From Candidatus Gallacutalibacter stercoravium (GTDB lineage: Bacteria > Bacillota > Clostridia > Oscillospirales > Acutalibacteraceae), in NCBI GenBank assembly GCA_018716975.1, contig DVJE01000036.1, positions 1-64,000 on the forward strand: a DNA stretch of 64,000 nucleotides, read 5' to 3'. Of this stretch, positions 1 to 8,741 are shown one piece after another (the stretch's first letter is position 1; each line of letters begins with the position of its first letter). The notes beneath the pieces were generated by a model, which was given only the letters and a program-made list of their open reading frames with translations, was not told the DNA's origin and made no database searches. A program made the position numbers and the translations under genes.

Positions 1-55
1 AGCAAGGTATAACTCTGCCCTTTTTCAGTTAATCTCTAAATTTTATATAGCTTTT

Positions 56-101
56 AAAGGCGTATTCTACCCATTTTATAATGGGCGGAATACGCCTTTT
101 T
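56..101 (+). terminator. Intrinsic terminator at left edge
   Basis: A 12-bp arm starting AAAGGCGTATTC is repeated as its complement before a run of five T residues, with a second pairing (CCCAT/ATGGG) inside the loop. It probably ends a plus-strand transcript entering from outside the window, so the exopolysaccharide genes that follow would need their own promoter; none of good quality was seen in 102-314. Confidence 0.7.
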
Positions 102-314
102 GCATTTGCTAGAAAAAACAAATACAAACGGCGGTCAATGATAAAAATCCATTTCATTATTGCGCCCGTTGATGGCGGGCTATGGTAACGAAAAAGAAGA
201 GCCCTTGAAATGGATACAAAATGTGCTGCTAAAACTAGTTTCTATTATCACACCAAAAATCACAAAATGTCTTTAGCATGTTGTGGCGAAAAGATATGCA
301 GTGGAGGACGTCTA

Positions 315-1160
315 TTGATTATGAACGATAACAAAACAGCGCTTTATACAAGGGATAAACGAGAAATTGTATTGTGGGATGTTATCAAACTTTTACTTAG
401 AAAATTTTATTGGATTTTGTTTAGTGGTATTATTTTGGGCCTAGTCGTATATCTTGTGGTAACTTTTTGTGTTACACCAACATATGAATCACGTGTAAGC
501 TTTTATGTATACAACCGTTCAGATAGCACCTTAAATTCCGGCTCAGTCAATCAAAATGATTTGCAAGCAGCTGAAAGCTTAGCTGAGACTTATACGCAAA
601 TTCTGGGAAGTAATTCGGTGCTAGATGCGGTGTTGCTGGATTTGGGCAGCGATGTTAATCTTACGAGAAAAAATCTTAGTGAAATGGTGAAGATTTCGGT
701 TGTGCCCAATACGCAGCTTCTTGAAGTAATTGTTTCATCAAATGATGCGGCATTTGCCTGTGAGGTGGCCGATTCTTTCGTTCAGGTAGCTCCAACAGAG
801 ATTGAACGTATTACAAAGGCTGGCAGTTTAGAGGTTGTGGATCGACCAGAGGTTGCGCTGGAAAAATCAGCGCCGAGAACATTGTTCAGTACAGTGATAG
901 GCTGTGTTATAGGGGCAGTTTTGAGCGCGATTGTAATCATATTAAAGATGTTTTCTGATACAACGGTTTATTTGCCCGAGGATATTGAGAAAGCGGCGAA
1001 CGTTATCATTTTAGGGGAGATTCCAGAAATTGATATGACAGAAAATAAGCACTTTAACTGGAGCTTAACGAATGGAGGTGTAATCCTCAATGATAAAAAA
1101 GAAGATCAGAAAACGGGAGACTACAGCGAACAAAATAGCAGCCAGCAGGCCGCTCATTAA
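315..1160 (+). CDS. Wzz/CpsC-family polysaccharide chain-length regulator and kinase activator
   Basis: About 281 residues. The layout is that of a Gram-positive CpsC/YwqC protein: a cytoplasmic N-terminus, a membrane helix (WILFSGIILGLVVYLVV), an extracellular Wzz domain of about 130 residues, and a second helix (TVIGCVIGAVLSAIVIIL) before a short cytoplasmic tail. In this family the protein controls polymer length and its C-terminal tail activates the partner tyrosine kinase. The chosen start is TTG at 315, 7 nt after a GGAGG; ATG at 321 is also possible, and a longer ATG at 210 lacks a ribosome site. The 3' end overlaps the kinase gene by 71 nt, a strong sign of coupled translation. Confidence 0.85.
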   Translation: MIMNDNKTALYTRDKREIVLWDVIKLLLRKFYWILFSGIILGLVVYLVVTFCVTPTYESRVSFYVYNRSDSTLNSGSVNQNDLQAAESLAETYTQILGSNSVLDAVLLDLGSDVNLTRKNLSEMVKISVVPNTQLLEVIVSSNDAAFACEVADSFVQVAPTEIERITKAGSLEVVDRPEVALEKSAPRTLFSTVIGCVIGAVLSAIVIILKMFSDTTVYLPEDIEKAANVIILGEIPEIDMTENKHFNWSLTNGGVILNDKKEDQKTGDYSEQNSSQQAAH

Positions 1161-1851
1161 CGATGAAACACCGTTTGCAGTGCGGGAAGCATATGTGAAA
1201 TTGCGAACCAATTTGAGGTTTTGTGTAACAGCGGATAAGGAGAGGCCTTGTAAAGTTTTTGCATTTACCAGCCCCAAACCGCAGGAGGGGAAAAGCTTAA
1301 CTTCGGCCAACACTGCAATTAGCTTTGCAATGTTGGGCAAAGAGACGTTGCTGGTTGATACAGACTTGCGAAAACCGGTGCAGCATCGGATTTGGAGGAT
1401 TCCATACACCACTGGATTGTGCGATTACTTGGCAAGAATCTGTCCGCTTGAACTTATTAAAGTGAACGATTTGCCATTGTCAATCGCCTGTACTGGCACG
1501 ATACCGCCCAACCCTTCAGAATTACTTTCTTCGGACAGAATGAAACAATTTGTTGAATATTGTTCAGAGCGTTACGACTATGTCATTTTGGATACACCCC
1601 CAATTAATACTGTGGCTGATGCGCAGATTATTTCGACTTTTGTAGATGGCGTAGTAATAGTGGCAAAATCCGGAAGTACCACGTCTGACGAGTTAAATGC
1701 CGCTATTGAAGCAGTACACCATGCAGGCGGTAATCTGTGCGGTGTGGTGTTAAATAATCTGAATATGAAATCCCTGAAATCTTCATACCGATATAAATCC
1801 AATCACGGTGATGAGTATAGTGAGTATTATCAGACGCAAAGAACGGAATAG
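1090..1851 (+). CDS. CpsD/CapB-type tyrosine-protein kinase (BY-kinase)
   Basis: 253 residues. Walker A is at about 61-69 (SPKPQEGKS), the BY-kinase Walker A' at 87-94 (LLVDTDLR) and Walker B at about 163-170 (YVILDTPP). The C-terminus carries the expected tyrosine cluster (YRYK, then YSEYY), the autophosphorylation site that regulates capsule or exopolysaccharide assembly. As in Firmicutes generally, the transmembrane activator is a separate protein, encoded just upstream in an overlapping frame. GGAGGTG lies 10 nt before the ATG. The 3' end overlaps the phosphatase gene by about 41 nt. Confidence 0.9.
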   Translation: MIKKKIRKRETTANKIAASRPLINDETPFAVREAYVKLRTNLRFCVTADKERPCKVFAFTSPKPQEGKSLTSANTAISFAMLGKETLLVDTDLRKPVQHRIWRIPYTTGLCDYLARICPLELIKVNDLPLSIACTGTIPPNPSELLSSDRMKQFVEYCSERYDYVILDTPPINTVADAQIISTFVDGVVIVAKSGSTTSDELNAAIEAVHHAGGNLCGVVLNNLNMKSLKSSYRYKSNHGDEYSEYYQTQRTE

Positions 1852-2500
1852 GGCGGCAATTGATTTTACCTTAGACTATCATGCGCATATTTTGCCCGGT
1901 TGTGATCACGGGAGCGATAGCCTGGAAACGTCGCAAAAGCAGATCGCAATGGCAAAAGCAGCCGGCATAAAAACAATCTGTGCAACACCACATTTTTATC
2001 CCAATAGGGATACCACGCACTCTTTTTTGCTTAGGCGGCAACTTTCATATGAAAAATTGAGCCCTTATCTTGTGAAGAGTGATCCTCAGATATTACTCGG
2101 TGCAGAGGTTTTAATCTGTGATGCAATTGAGAACATGGATGAATTATATAGCCTGTGCTTAGAAGGCACAAATGAACTCTTAATAGAAATGCCGTTTTAT
2201 AAATGGCCATCCTCCATATGGGCTACGATATACCACTTAAATGATAGGGAAGATATTCGGCCCGTAATCGCGCATGCAGAACGGTATCCTGCTGAGAATA
2301 TCGAGTTGTTAATCCGAGAGGGAATATCGCTTCAGTTAAATGTTGATTGTCTATTAAAACCTTTTAAAAGAAAAAGGTACTTTTCTTGGATTGAAAATGG
2401 GTATGTGGCTTATCTTGGCAGCGACATACATACGACAGGTGCAAATTATCAAGATTGGATAAAGTGCAAAAATGCAGTAAATGCCTTTTGCAGTAGATAG
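1811..2500 (+). CDS. CpsB/YwqE-type PHP-fold tyrosine phosphatase
   Basis: 229 residues. The PHP metal-binding signature is present: DYHAHILPGCDHG near the start (His-x-His and Asp), a TPHFYP motif, an EVL segment, a HAERYP motif and a final SDIHT motif. Members are Mn-dependent phosphatases that dephosphorylate the CpsD-type kinase and so cycle polymer export. ATG at 1811 was chosen; GTG at 1808 is adjacent. The ribosome site is weak, which fits translational coupling to the overlapping kinase gene. The protein is complete, unlike the genes that follow. Confidence 0.88.
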   Translation: MSIVSIIRRKERNRAAIDFTLDYHAHILPGCDHGSDSLETSQKQIAMAKAAGIKTICATPHFYPNRDTTHSFLLRRQLSYEKLSPYLVKSDPQILLGAEVLICDAIENMDELYSLCLEGTNELLIEMPFYKWPSSIWATIYHLNDREDIRPVIAHAERYPAENIELLIREGISLQLNVDCLLKPFKRKRYFSWIENGYVAYLGSDIHTTGANYQDWIKCKNAVNAFCSR

Positions 2501-2502
2501 GA

Positions 2503-2868
2503 ATGAGAAATTTGGACGATTCGAAGAGCACGCAGCCTTTGGTTTCTGTAATTATGCCTTGCTACAATTCAGAAAAGTACATAGCCGAAGCAATTCGATC
2601 GGTAGTTGCACAAACATATTCCAATTGGGAATTGTTGATTTTTGACGATGGATCCACCGATCATACAGCCGAGATTGCATTGGCTTTTGAGGCCGACGAT
2701 CCCCGAATATTCTTTTATCGCAACCAATATAATTTGGGCGTTGCTAGAACGCGAAATCAGGGGATCGAGATTGCAAGGGGAGAATGGATTGCACTGATAG
2801 ACACCTCAACGATCCGGATGACACCGGAGAGGTATCCTATACCTTTGCCATGGATATGTCTAAGGTAG
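2503..2868 (+). pseudogene. Family 2 glycosyltransferase, N-terminal fragment
   Basis: The first about 100 codons are a clear GT2 (GT-A fold) domain: SVIMPCYNSEKYIAEAI, the FDDGSTD nucleotide-sugar motif, the NLGVARTRNQGI segment and GEWIALID, where the next residues should be the DxD metal site. At about 2800 the similarity stops at exactly that point and the frame runs out at 2868 in unrelated sequence. The missing middle is not found elsewhere; the C-terminal part resumes near 3125 in another frame. The gene cannot give a working transferase as read. Confidence 0.8.
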
Positions 2869-3200
2869 AGATTCCTGAAAAGCTCACCGGATTGTTGTAT
2901 ATGCTTCCGGGCGGCGATCAGGAAGGACGAACCGCTTGGGACTTCCTTCTTCAGTTAGCAGAGCGTATTAGTCCTTTGACTACCGTCACCGTCGCAATCA
3001 CTATTCCTGATGGCTTTACGGTCGACACATCTGATCTACGTTTGGCAAATGAGTATTTTACAATGAAGTCTGCCGAAATAGAGGGCAATAAGCTGATAGT
3101 TACATTCAATTTTCCATTGCAAAAAGCATTTTTTATATTCCGAGCCAACTATACCTATACAATTATCGCATCGAGAGTACGATGCACCGAATCACCTTAA
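2784..3200 (+). pseudogene. Foreign fragment inside the glycosyltransferase, surface-protein-like
   Basis: From about 2800 to 3120 this frame encodes a peptide with no relation to glycosyltransferases. It contains DDTGEVSYTFAMDMSKVEIP and IPDGFTVDTSDL, an alternating beta-rich pattern typical of repeat domains in secreted Clostridia surface proteins; I cannot name the family. It has no start with a ribosome site, no signal peptide and no natural end: the last about 25 codons are out-of-frame glycosyltransferase sequence. It is best read as an internal piece of another gene joined here by rearrangement or by an assembly error. Confidence 0.5.
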
Positions 3201-3496
3201 GTGCGGCTGCGCAGCGGATTGAGAATGACATGTTTTCTTTGCTCTATCAGTACATGCAGCAGTGGAATATGGTTGACCGCCGTAGTCTGGAAATGTTGTG
3301 TGTCTATTATTTAAAAAACTATCTTTCCGTTTATTTTGGCTTGCGAAAGCAGTGCAATACACCGAGGGAACGAAAAGCATTGCGCAAATATCCATGGAGT
3401 CAGGTGGTAAACAAAAAGGCTTTTCGTTATTGTTGCAGCCCCAAACTCAGTGCAAAGGACAAGATAAAATTATTGGTTGCAAAAATGCGTTTATAA
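3125..3496 (+). pseudogene. Family 2 glycosyltransferase, C-terminal fragment
   Basis: Reading upstream in frame from the ATG at 3182 gives IFYIPSQLYLYNYRIEST, the conserved YRxxxxSM-type segment near the end of EpsE-like GT2 enzymes, followed by an alpha-helical tail rich in Tyr and Lys that ends with KIKLLVAKMRL. This matches what the N-terminal fragment at 2503 lacks, so both are probably parts of one gene. The two parts are in different frames and about 320 nt of unrelated sequence lies between them. Confidence 0.65.
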
Positions 3497-3499
3497 TGC

Positions 3500-3997
3500 G
3501 TGGGTGCGATCGTTCTGTCATCAACTGTGTTCCAGGATTTATTACAGATTGTCGACAGTCGATTTGCTTCTGCATCAAACCTTGCCGAACTTACAACTGG
3601 ACGAACAGACTTGTGGCTTGGTTATTTAGATGAATTTTCGCACAATGCATGGTTAACGATATTAGGAGAAGGATATACAGATGTTACACTGAATGGTCGA
3701 GCGTCTCACAATACACTGATTCAAGGCATTTTTCAATTTGGTGTATTTGGTTTCCCTCTTATATTGTGCTGGGTATTTTTTACAATTAAAGATGTCGTCG
3801 CCGGTATGGCGATATCGGATATCAACTGGAAATCTGCTGTACTAATGGGCATAGGCGTTGTTGTGCCATGGATGGCTTTGGATATCTTGTTTTTTGATGA
3901 GTTTTTTCTTCTTCCTGTTTACGCGGCCTTGGGAATACGATATTTTTCATTGAGCAAATATCCATCCATTCAGATGGGTTCACAGGAAAACACGTAA
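3500..3997 (+). pseudogene. Wzy/O-antigen ligase-like polymerase, C-terminal remnant
   Basis: The 165-residue frame has the periplasmic-loop motif of Wzy/WaaL proteins (TTGRTDLW, then HNAWLTILGEGYTD and ASHNTLIQ) followed by three hydrophobic helices. Whole members have about 400 residues and 10-12 helices, so the N-terminal half is missing. The frame begins 3 nt after the stop of the glycosyltransferase fragment, with no ribosome site at the GTG at 3500. This points to a deletion joining the two genes. A weak hairpin with an ATTTT tail follows at about 3987-4016. Confidence 0.7.
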
Positions 3998-4020
3998 GAT
4001 ATTTCGTGTATTTTAAGGGA

Positions 4021-4049
4021 TTGCCGGTGCCTTACGTCTGTGCTATACT
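4021..4049 (+). promoter_or_regulatory. Candidate promoter TTGCCG-17-TATACT
   Basis: The -35 box is at 4021-4026 and the -10 box at 4044-4049, spacing 17. No convincing short gene follows it; the transcript would run into DUF177, which has a much better promoter at 4196. Possibly a second, upstream promoter for that operon. Confidence 0.35.
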
Positions 4050-4195
4050 GGCTGTGAGGTAGATGATATTCTTTTTCGTAAAGCTGGTATAGGAATAACC
4101 CAGTTTCATCGATTAAGGCTTTTATGTTCATCTTTTTACTTCTCTGCCCGCCGTGTACTTCTACACAAAAAAGGGAAGATTACAGGGGCTGGCGC

Positions 4196-4224
4196 TTGAC
4201 AAAGCAGTTATTCAACGATATAAT
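4196..4224 (+). promoter_or_regulatory. Consensus promoter for DUF177-rpmF
   Basis: TTGACA at 4196-4201, 17-nt spacer, TATAAT at 4219-4224. Both boxes match the sigma-A consensus exactly. The start codon of the DUF177 gene is only 28 nt beyond the -10 box, so the leader is about 20 nt long. Confidence 0.88.
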
Positions 4225-4251
4225 ATTTAAGTATGGCACTGAGGTGAATTT

Positions 4252-4749
4252 ATGCTTCTTTCATTAAAAGATATTTTTGCAGTAGAGGGAGCCGAGCTGA
4301 CGGTAGATGGTCAGTTGGATTTTTCTGAAATTGAGCTGGACGGCTTGAATCCCTTCGTCTCTCCGGTGCAGGTACAGGCGGTTGTTTATAACCGGGCTGG
4401 TGTAGTGCATTTGGATTTGCATACGGTTTTTACTTTTTGCCATCCCTGCGATCGTTGCGCAAAGGATTTGGTTTTGCATCCGGATTATACGTTTACGCAT
4501 GTGTTGGTGCAAACGCGCAATAGCGATGATGCAGACGATGTGTTTATTCTGGTGCACAACGATGAATTAGAGCTAGACGATTTGGTGCGGGAGGATATTT
4601 TGTTAGAACTCCCCACAAAATATTTGTGTAAGCCTGATTGCAAGGGCTTGTGTCCCCAGTGCGGTAAAAACTTGAATGAAGGTTCCTGTAATTGTTCCAC
4701 ACGTCAGGTGGATCCTCGTTTTGAGGTTCTGCAACAACTGATAGATTAG
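4252..4749 (+). CDS. DUF177 (YceD-family) protein
   Basis: 165 residues. The family is the YceD/DUF177 group, whose E. coli member affects 23S rRNA accumulation. Two cysteine pairs are visible: CHPCDRC in the middle and a C-terminal zinc-ribbon-like [13 protein letters not shown]. Its position immediately before rpmF is one of the most conserved pairs in bacteria and supports a link to large-subunit assembly. A GAGGTG precedes the ATG. The gap to rpmF is 26 nt. Confidence 0.85.
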   Translation: MLLSLKDIFAVEGAELTVDGQLDFSEIELDGLNPFVSPVQVQAVVYNRAGVVHLDLHTVFTFCHPCDRCAKDLVLHPDYTFTHVLVQTRNSDDADDVFILVHNDELELDDLVREDILLELPTKYLCKPDCKGLCPQCGKNLNEGSCNCSTRQVDPRFEVLQQLID

Positions 4750-4775
4750 TTTCAAATTGCGAGGAGGTGCTGACA

Positions 4776-4961
4776 ATGGCGATAGTACCTAAGAGAAAAG
4801 TATCCAAGGCGAGAAGAGATAAAAGGCGTTCCAATGTTTGGAAGCTGAGTGTTCCTGTCTTGACCAAATGCCCTCAGTGCGGCGAATATAAAATGCCTCA
4901 TAGGGTTTGCAGCAGCTGCGGCTACTACAAGGGCAGGGAAGTTGTAAAAAAGGACGCGTAA
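4776..4961 (+). CDS. rpmF: 50S ribosomal protein L32
   Basis: 61 residues starting [18 protein letters not shown], the typical basic N-terminus, followed by a four-cysteine zinc ribbon (CPQC ... CSSC) and [17 protein letters not shown] lies 7 nt before the ATG. Co-transcribed with DUF177; an intrinsic terminator follows at 4987. Confidence 0.97.
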   Translation: MAIVPKRKVSKARRDKRRSNVWKLSVPVLTKCPQCGEYKMPHRVCSSCGYYKGREVVKKDA

Positions 4962-4986
4962 ACTCGTCCGATGCTTACCCGAAAAG

Positions 4987-5017
4987 TAGAGGAGGAGGAA
5001 TCCTTCTCTATTTTTTT
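4987..5017 (+). terminator. Intrinsic terminator after rpmF
   Basis: Nine-bp stem TAGAGGAGG / CCTTCTCTA with one G-U pair, then seven T residues. Confidence 0.8.
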
Positions 5018-5168
5018 CGCTTTCTTATCCACAAAGGCTGGGCGGTATGCCGGATGGTATGAAAAATATGGCGGTTTCCATTGTGCTGATTGTCAGCCCC
5101 TGGGATACGCTATCCGGTAAAAAAGTGTGTTGGGCATCCGTTGTTTATCAAGTGCTGGAGGTTCTGCT

Positions 5169-6491
5169 ATGGCAGTTAAAATTCAAGGTGTAAAAAAGGG
5201 GAGCAGTGCTGAGCGGCACCATATCCAGGCGGGCGATATCCTGCTGGCCATTAATGGCCACGAAATTATGGACGTATTGGATTATCGCTTTTATGAAATC
5301 GATCGAGTCCTTTGTTTATCCATACAGGGGCCGGATGGTAAACAGCGCGAGGTAAAGTTGCGTAAGCCTGAATATGACGAAATCGGGTTGGAGTTTTCTT
5401 CTTATTTAATGGATGAACAACACAGGTGCCGCAATAACTGCATCTTTTGTTTTATTGATCAAATGCCGCCCGGGCTGCGCGACACGCTTTATTTTAAAGA
5501 CGATGATTCTCGCCTGTCTTTTTTGTTTGGTAACTATGTAACTTTAACTAATTTGTCCGAACACGAAATTGAAAGAATTATTCACATGCATATTAGCCCG
5601 ATCAATATTTCGGTGCACACAACCAATCCAGAGTTGCGGGTGCGCATGATGAATAACCGATTTGCTGGGGAAGCATTGCAAATTATGGAGCGTTTTGCCC
5701 AGGCGGGTATTCAAATGAACTGCCAACTGGTGCTTTGCCCAGGTATTAACGATGGCGAAGAATTACAGCGCACCTTGCAGGACTTAGAGCAGTTGGCTCC
5801 AGCGGTAGGCTGCATAGCCGTGGTGCCGGTGGGGTTAACCAAGTATCGTCAAGGGTTGTATCCATTACGGCCCTATACGCCGGAAGAAGCAGGCGCTGTT
5901 ATTGATTTGATAGAAAACTTTGCTGTGCTTTGCCAAGAAAAGCATGGCAGCCGCATGGTTTATGCCGCCGATGAATTCTATTTAAAGGCAGGGCGAAAAA
6001 TCCCCCAGGCGGAATATTATGAAGAGTTTGCTCAGCTGGAAAATGGGGTTGGGTTGGTGGCTCTCTTGCGTGAGGAATTTTATGCCGCATTGGATCAGGC
6101 GGCGTTGGAGCAAGATAATAACGGTTGCGCAAGCAGACGGATCACAATGGCCACCGGTGTGGCGGCCTTTCCGTTTTTACAAACTTTTTTGCAGGATGCA
6201 AAAAAGCGTTTTGCCTGGTTAACCGGCGAGGTGGTTGCCATTCAAAATAACTTCTTTGGCGAAAATATTACGGTGGCCGGCCTTATAACAGGAAGAGATT
6301 TAATTGATCAACTAAAAGGACGAGATTTGGGGGATGCCCTTTTAATTCCGTCGGTCATGTTGCGCCAAGAAGGCGACGTATTTTTAGACGATGTGACAGT
6401 AGAGGAATTGAGCCAAGCGCTTGCTGTAACAGTGGTGCCAGTGGATAATGACGGAGATGCGTTGCTGCATGCGATGCTGGGGCGTGCATAG
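5169..6491 (+). CDS. DUF512-family radical SAM protein with PDZ-like N-terminus
   Basis: 440 residues. The first about 75 residues form a PDZ-like domain (AGDILLAINGHEI). A radical SAM cluster motif CxxxCxxC is at C87, C91 and C94 (CRNNCIFC), followed by FIDQMPPGLRDTLYFKDDD, a hallmark of this family. The C-terminal third is the DUF512 domain. The substrate is unknown. It is often encoded beside der, as here. ATG at 5169 was chosen because GGAGG lies 5 nt before it; an upstream frame opening at 5127 has none. Confidence 0.85.
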   Translation: MAVKIQGVKKGSSAERHHIQAGDILLAINGHEIMDVLDYRFYEIDRVLCLSIQGPDGKQREVKLRKPEYDEIGLEFSSYLMDEQHRCRNNCIFCFIDQMPPGLRDTLYFKDDDSRLSFLFGNYVTLTNLSEHEIERIIHMHISPINISVHTTNPELRVRMMNNRFAGEALQIMERFAQAGIQMNCQLVLCPGINDGEELQRTLQDLEQLAPAVGCIAVVPVGLTKYRQGLYPLRPYTPEEAGAVIDLIENFAVLCQEKHGSRMVYAADEFYLKAGRKIPQAEYYEEFAQLENGVGLVALLREEFYAALDQAALEQDNNGCASRRITMATGVAAFPFLQTFLQDAKKRFAWLTGEVVAIQNNFFGENITVAGLITGRDLIDQLKGRDLGDALLIPSVMLRQEGDVFLDDVTVEELSQALAVTVVPVDNDGDALLHAMLGRA

Positions 6492-6532
6492 TGTGTGCCT
6501 AGGGTAGTGAAGGAAGAAAGGGATGATGAAGT

Positions 6533-7855
6533 ATGGCGAAACCTGTGGTGGCGATTGTTGGCCGCCCCAATGTGGGAAAATCCACGTTGTTTAACAAGCT
6601 TATCGGACAGCGGCTTTCCATCGTAGATGATACGCCGGGGGTAACGCGCGATAGGATTTATGGCGAATGCCAATGGAACGGCAGAAGCTTTACTTTGGTG
6701 GATACCGGCGGCATTGAGCCGCAATCCAAAGATATCATCCTTTCTCAAATGCGCCGCCAGGCCAATTTGGCAATTGACACAGCCGACGTGATTATTCTGG
6801 TAACCGATGTGAGAACCGGCGTGGTGGCAACTGATAAAGATGTGGCTGATATGCTGCAAAAGAGCGGCCGGCCGGTTGTGCTTTGTGTCAATAAGTGCGA
6901 TAGCATTGGCGAGGCCCCGGCGGAATTTTATGAATTTTATAATTTGGGCCTGGGGGATCCAATACAGATTTCTTCGGTTCACGGACATGGTACAGGCGAT
7001 TTGCTGGACGCGGTTTCTCAATTTTTCCCCCCGGAAGAAGAAGAGGAGGACGACGGTGAGATAATACGTGTGGCTGTTATAGGCAAGCCCAACAGCGGAA
7101 AATCCTCACTGATAAACCGGATTATTGGAGAAGAACGTTGCATTGTTTCAGATATTGCCGGCACCACCAGAGATGCCATCGATACCCGGCTTCAAAATGA
7201 GCATGGTTCTTTTATCTTTATCGATACTGCTGGACTGCGCAGAAAAAGCCGCATTGACGACGCAATAGAAAAATATAGCATTTTGCGGGCCAAAATGGCG
7301 ATTGAACGGGCGGATGTATGCGTTATTATGATAGATGCCACACAAGGGTTCACCGAGCAGGATTCTAAGGTGGCCGGTTTGGCCCACGAAGCGGGTAAGG
7401 GCTGCATCATTGCCGTAAACAAATGGGATGCGGTGCAAAAAGATGATAAAACCATGCAAGAGTTCCGTAAAAAGCTGGACATAGATTTTTCTTTTATGCC
7501 TTATGCGCCGATGCTTTTTATTTCTGCTAAAACCGGCCAACGGGTTGATTCTTTGTTTGCCACTATTAAAAAAGTGGCCAATAATAACGCCATGCGCATT
7601 ACAACCGGCACACTCAACGATGTTTTAGCGCAAGCCACTGCCAGGTTGCAGCCGCCCACCGACAAAGGACGGAGGTTGAAGATCTTTTATATGACGCAGG
7701 CTTCTACGAAGCCCCCCACGTTTGTTTGTTTTGTGAATTCGGCTGATTTATTTCATTTTTCTTATCAACGTTATTTAGAAAATCGCATCCGTGAAACGTT
7801 TGGGCTTGAGGGCACTCCGGTTCGTTTCTTGGTGCGGGAACGCGGGGATAAATAG
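6533..7855 (+). CDS. der: Ribosome biogenesis GTPase Der (EngA)
   Basis: 440 residues, usual length. Two tandem GTPase domains: G1 motifs GRPNVGKS at 10-17 and GKPNSGKS at 184-191, G3 motifs DTGG and DTAG, G4 motifs NKCD (120-123) and NKWD (about 297), with an acidic linker EEEEEDDGE between them. The last about 90 residues form the KH-like domain that contacts 23S rRNA. Required for 50S subunit maturation. Sits 41 nt after the DUF512 gene and 19 nt before plsY, so likely one operon. Confidence 0.97.
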   Translation: MAKPVVAIVGRPNVGKSTLFNKLIGQRLSIVDDTPGVTRDRIYGECQWNGRSFTLVDTGGIEPQSKDIILSQMRRQANLAIDTADVIILVTDVRTGVVATDKDVADMLQKSGRPVVLCVNKCDSIGEAPAEFYEFYNLGLGDPIQISSVHGHGTGDLLDAVSQFFPPEEEEEDDGEIIRVAVIGKPNSGKSSLINRIIGEERCIVSDIAGTTRDAIDTRLQNEHGSFIFIDTAGLRRKSRIDDAIEKYSILRAKMAIERADVCVIMIDATQGFTEQDSKVAGLAHEAGKGCIIAVNKWDAVQKDDKTMQEFRKKLDIDFSFMPYAPMLFISAKTGQRVDSLFATIKKVANNNAMRITTGTLNDVLAQATARLQPPTDKGRRLKIFYMTQASTKPPTFVCFVNSADLFHFSYQRYLENRIRETFGLEGTPVRFLVRERGDK

Positions 7856-7874
7856 TCGGAAAGGAGCGGCGTCT

Positions 7875-8609
7875 GTGGATTCTATTCTCGATTTTTTTCG
7901 CAGCTATGGCTTGCAGATATTGCTAACGGCGGTTATTTCTTATTTGCTGGGCAGCATTAGTTTTTCTATTTTATTTACCAAAAAGTTTGAAAAAACGGAT
8001 ATTCGCAAAATGGGCAGCGGAAATGCCGGCTTTACCAATGTGCTTCGTTCGGTCGGTATCTTGCCCGCTATTTTGACTTTGGTGGGCGATTTCGGTAAAG
8101 GCGTGGTTGCGGTTTTAATCGGCCGGCTGATTTTTCAGAGCTTCAGCCTTGCACAGATAGCGCCCTATGAAGTAACGCAGTATGGCACCTATTTAGCGGG
8201 TTTCTGTTGCTTGATGGGGCATATTTTCCCATGCTATTTTGGCTTTAAGGGCGGCAAAGGTGTGCTGACCACAGCTGCTATGATACTGCTGATCGATTGG
8301 CGGGTTTTCCTGCTGGTGCTGGCGGTTTTTGCGTTGGTGTTTGTATGCAGCAGAATTATTTCGTTAAGTTCGATTATAGCGGCGGCTTTGTATCCAGTGT
8401 GCACCTTTTTGGTTACTTATTTTATCGATTACCGGCCCAACCGCGCCCTGCCCACCAGTGAATTTACGCTGCACTATGTTGTTATTGTAACGGCAATCTC
8501 TTTTATTGTTGGTGTAGTAATTGTTGTAAAACATCGCGAAAACATCAAACGGATTTTAAACGGCACTGAAAAGAAAATAACACCCAAAAAACATAACAAA
8601 AATGCCTAA
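7875..8609 (+). CDS. plsY: Glycerol-3-phosphate acyltransferase PlsY
   Basis: 244 residues, integral membrane. It has the family motifs SYLLGSISFSIL, GSGNAGFTNVLR and the GFKGGKGV loop that binds acyl-phosphate and glycerol-3-phosphate; seven hydrophobic segments are visible. It transfers an acyl group from acyl-phosphate to the sn-1 position, the first step of phospholipid synthesis. GTG at 7875 was chosen, with AAAGGAG 9 nt before it. The basic C-terminal tail (KKITPKKHNKNA) is cytoplasmic by the positive-inside rule. Confidence 0.93.
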   Translation: MDSILDFFRSYGLQILLTAVISYLLGSISFSILFTKKFEKTDIRKMGSGNAGFTNVLRSVGILPAILTLVGDFGKGVVAVLIGRLIFQSFSLAQIAPYEVTQYGTYLAGFCCLMGHIFPCYFGFKGGKGVLTTAAMILLIDWRVFLLVLAVFALVFVCSRIISLSSIIAAALYPVCTFLVTYFIDYRPNRALPTSEFTLHYVVIVTAISFIVGVVIVVKHRENIKRILNGTEKKITPKKHNKNA

Positions 8610-8613
8610 TCAA

Positions 8614-8652
8614 AAACCCCCGCAACCGATACGATTCCGGCTGCGGGGGTTT
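8614..8652. terminator. Hairpin between plsY and rpmB (11-bp stem)
   Basis: AAACCCCCGCA at 8614-8624 pairs perfectly with 8642-8652. The T tract is better on the minus strand (GGGGGTTTTTG) than on the plus strand (TTT), so it can act for both convergent genes. Confidence 0.75.
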
Positions 8653-8697
8653 GCTGCCCTATAGAGGCGAGAAGAATACGTTTATAAGACAAAACAA

Positions 8698-8721
8698 AAA
8701 GGAACCGAATCCGGTTCCTTT
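8698..8721 (-). terminator. Intrinsic terminator of rpmB
   Basis: Ten-bp stem AAAGGAACCG / CGGTTCCTTT with a 4-nt loop, followed on the minus strand by TTTTTGTTTTG. It begins 20 nt after the rpmB stop codon. Confidence 0.85.
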
Positions 8722-8741
8722 GCTTTTATGCAGTTGACGTG

